Shown here: positions 62,433 through 64,000 of the stretch, piece by piece
Layout: every line of letters starts with the position of its first letter
Position numbering within the stretch: the first letter of the stretch is position 1
DNA from: Termitomyces sp. T153
Taxonomy: Eukaryota; Basidiomycota; Agaricomycetes; Agaricales; Lyophyllaceae
Length of the DNA stretch: 64,000 nucleotides
Reading direction: 5' to 3'
NCBI GenBank assembly: GCA_018296165.2
Contig: JACKQL020000167.1
Coordinates: 1 to 64,000, forward strand
Made by a program: the position numbers and the translations under genes
Notes under the pieces: generated by a model
What the model saw: only the letters and a program-made list of their open reading frames with translations
What the model was told of the DNA's origin: nothing
Databases searched by the model: none

Positions 62433-64000
62433 TCAAGGACAAAGCTTATTTGCAACCTCCTCTATCAACTTCCGCACATCCTTCTTTGTAACACCTTCTT
62501 CTCCACACCCACCCTTCGCCAGTTTCCGCTTAAGCACATCGCGAGCCTGCAAGACTTCCAACAAAGGTGAAAGTTGATTCCCATACGCAGGCGAGACCCG
62601 AAGGAGGCAGGCCAGCGATGCCGTCAGCCGATGTACTAGAAGCAATCTCAGAAGACGCTGGATTGAGATGGGCGAATGAACTTACCGACTTCCTCACTCG
62701 TAACCTCTCTATCTAGTGCCTCCACAACGGCGCTAACCATCTCAACTTCCCAATCCTCATCCTCTTGCACGTTCTCCGCACCACCTCTCACCTTTTCAAC
62801 TCTTCCCTTCTGCAGATACGCGGAAACATTGAATGTAAGACTTGCTGCTGCAGTCCGTACCAACCCGTCGGTGTGCAGTAGACTCGGAATCACAACAGCC
62901 GCTACAGCCGCACGCGCAGACGTGAAAAGAGTCTGCGCTAGAACAGGCGTAGCGAATGCGTTGGAGAGGAGTCGTAAGGTTGTAAGAAGGAAGTTGCGTG
63001 GGTTTGAAGATGGGTCAGATTGTTGGAGTGTCGTAGTGGCCTTGTTGACGAAGATGGATAGGGGATTGGATGCTACTGAGGAGGAAGCAACCCATGTACC
63101 GACGGCAGGATCAAGTAAGGCGAGGCGCCAGAGATCGACGAGAGGGAAGAGAGACGCAACGGGGAGCGTGGAGGAAAGGGCTAATGTAACGTGGCTCCAT
63201 GATATCAAGATGGCTGTTGTGGCTGAAGGGAGTTTTGCTGAAGGAGAGGCTGGGGACCGTGCTTTGAGGTATGGTGCGACGGTTCCTGTCAGGATTTGTT
63301 TTACCTGAGTGGGCGTGTGGGGAGTTGAGGATGGCCATGTAGTCGAGTCGATAAAGGAGGAAAGTTTGGCCAGGACGGTGTCTATCGCAGGGACCTGGGT
63401 AAATAGTATGGGGTTCAAGGAGAGGGCTTGGACTGCGGGGAGGGATAATGAGGTATGAGGATGTGCTACGCGCGAGATGAGCTCAGATCGAAGCTGCAGA
63501 GATGAATTGGAACCTACGTGGGAAAGCCTGGAAGAGGAGTAAATCGACCTGCGTTCGCAGTTCATTGGCATCGGCACCTTTCAGTTCGTCTAGCTGATGA
63601 GACACATCAGTAATAAGTATGGTAGATTGACAGCTAATGAGTGATCTGCACCTTTTCTCCGTCTAAGAAGAACATGAACGTTGGCGTCGCGCGAACATTC
63701 CACTGACTCGCCAGACTATTCCCCAACCCAACATCGATATCGATTTTCGCAAACCCAGCACCACGGCCATCAGCCTTGATTCCCTTCTCCTCTGCGAGTC
63801 TCTCAAAGACAGGTTCAATCATCCGACACGGTCCACAAGTAGCGCTCGTGAAGAAGGCCACGGAAGCGCGATGATTCTTCAGGAAGGTATTGAACGAGGC
63901 TGGATTGGTGATGGCATGGATAGGCGCAGTGAGTGACTGGGTTGCAGTGTTGGGGGCAGCTGTCGACGCTGTCGATGCAGCAGCTCGAGAGGCAACAGCT
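62433..64000 (-). CDS. Thioredoxin-PUL domain protein, C-terminal part (runs off window)
   Basis: Exons on the minus strand: (64000)-63652, 63593-63549, 63493-62686 and 62635-62433. Phases agree and introns are 50-58 nt. The first visible segment is a low-complexity Ala/Thr/Ser linker. It is followed by a thioredoxin fold with the redox site ATCGPCRMIEP, a conserved cis-Pro (RATPTFMFF) and the usual spacing. The remaining 350 residues are helical and fit a PUL domain (the armadillo-like module of PLAA/Ufd3 that binds Cdc48/p97). In fungi these two modules commonly follow an N-terminal PPPDE (DeSI-type isopeptidase) domain, which would lie beyond the right edge; this is from memory and not visible. 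Probable role: ubiquitin/SUMO-linked redox or Cdc48 partner function. Confidence 0.85.

Noticed and set aside
63494..63517. 24-nt intron candidate in the thioredoxin-PUL gene
   Set aside because: Too short and out of phase; the 55-nt intron 63548-63494 (GTCGAT..CAG) joins in phase.

Overview
The window looks like genomic DNA of a filamentous basidiomycete, most likely an Agaricomycete. Protein genes are broken by many introns of about 45-65 nt with GT..AG ends. The transposons (a Tad1-type LINE, Ty3 and Ty1 elements, a Helitron) are of fungal type. I cannot name the genus. Exons were read by eye from splice signals and phase, so exon ends are predictions.

Bases 1-19,230 are a transposon graveyard. 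They hold a complete non-autonomous LTR element (37-6785, TSD ggact), a purine-rich minisatellite, a decayed Ty3/gypsy pol (7.6-8.7 kb) with a convergent multi-exon gene on its opposite strand (11,213-9,221), a solo LTR (11,920-13,062), a decayed Ty1/copia pol with its 3' LTR (13.5-16.2 kb), and a decayed Helitron Rep/helicase (16.3-19.2 kb) that retains about three CpG dinucleotides. A short relic of a thiamine-diphosphate enzyme lies near 20.2 kb.

Bases 20,600-45,810 are ordinary gene-bearing sequence. In order they hold: a multi-pass membrane protein (-), a ThDP-dependent enzyme (-), a dienelactone-hydrolase-like protein (+), the AAA ATPase AFG2/DRG1 (-), the GPI-transamidase subunit GPI16/PIG-T (+), ATP synthase subunit f (+), the CAAX protease RCE1 (-), a small CxxC protein (+), a GH2 beta-mannosidase (+) and a second CxxC protein (-). 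These are housekeeping or general metabolic genes without operon logic. AFG2 and GPI16 share a 336-bp divergent promoter region.

Bases 45,750-62,450 are a tandem segmental duplication. Unit A holds an intact F-box-like gene. Unit B holds its paralogue, split by a 6.2-kb Tad1-type LINE (11-bp TSD). That LINE is in turn split inside its reverse transcriptase by a second copy of the non-autonomous LTR element (52,377-58,593, TSD gtgag). This gives a clear order of events: duplication, then LINE, then LTR element. Bases 62,433-64,000 carry the C-terminal part of a thioredoxin-PUL protein that runs off the right edge.

The most unusual signal is an antisense gene inside the non-autonomous LTR elements. 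It starts about 210 bp inside the 3' LTR, reads against the element, and keeps two introns at the same positions in both copies. The unrelated gypsy relic also carries a multi-exon gene on the opposite strand next to its 3' side. A second theme is mutation confined largely to CpG sites in the transposons: LTR pair differences, TGA stops where Arg codons are expected, and near-total CpG loss in the Helitron.
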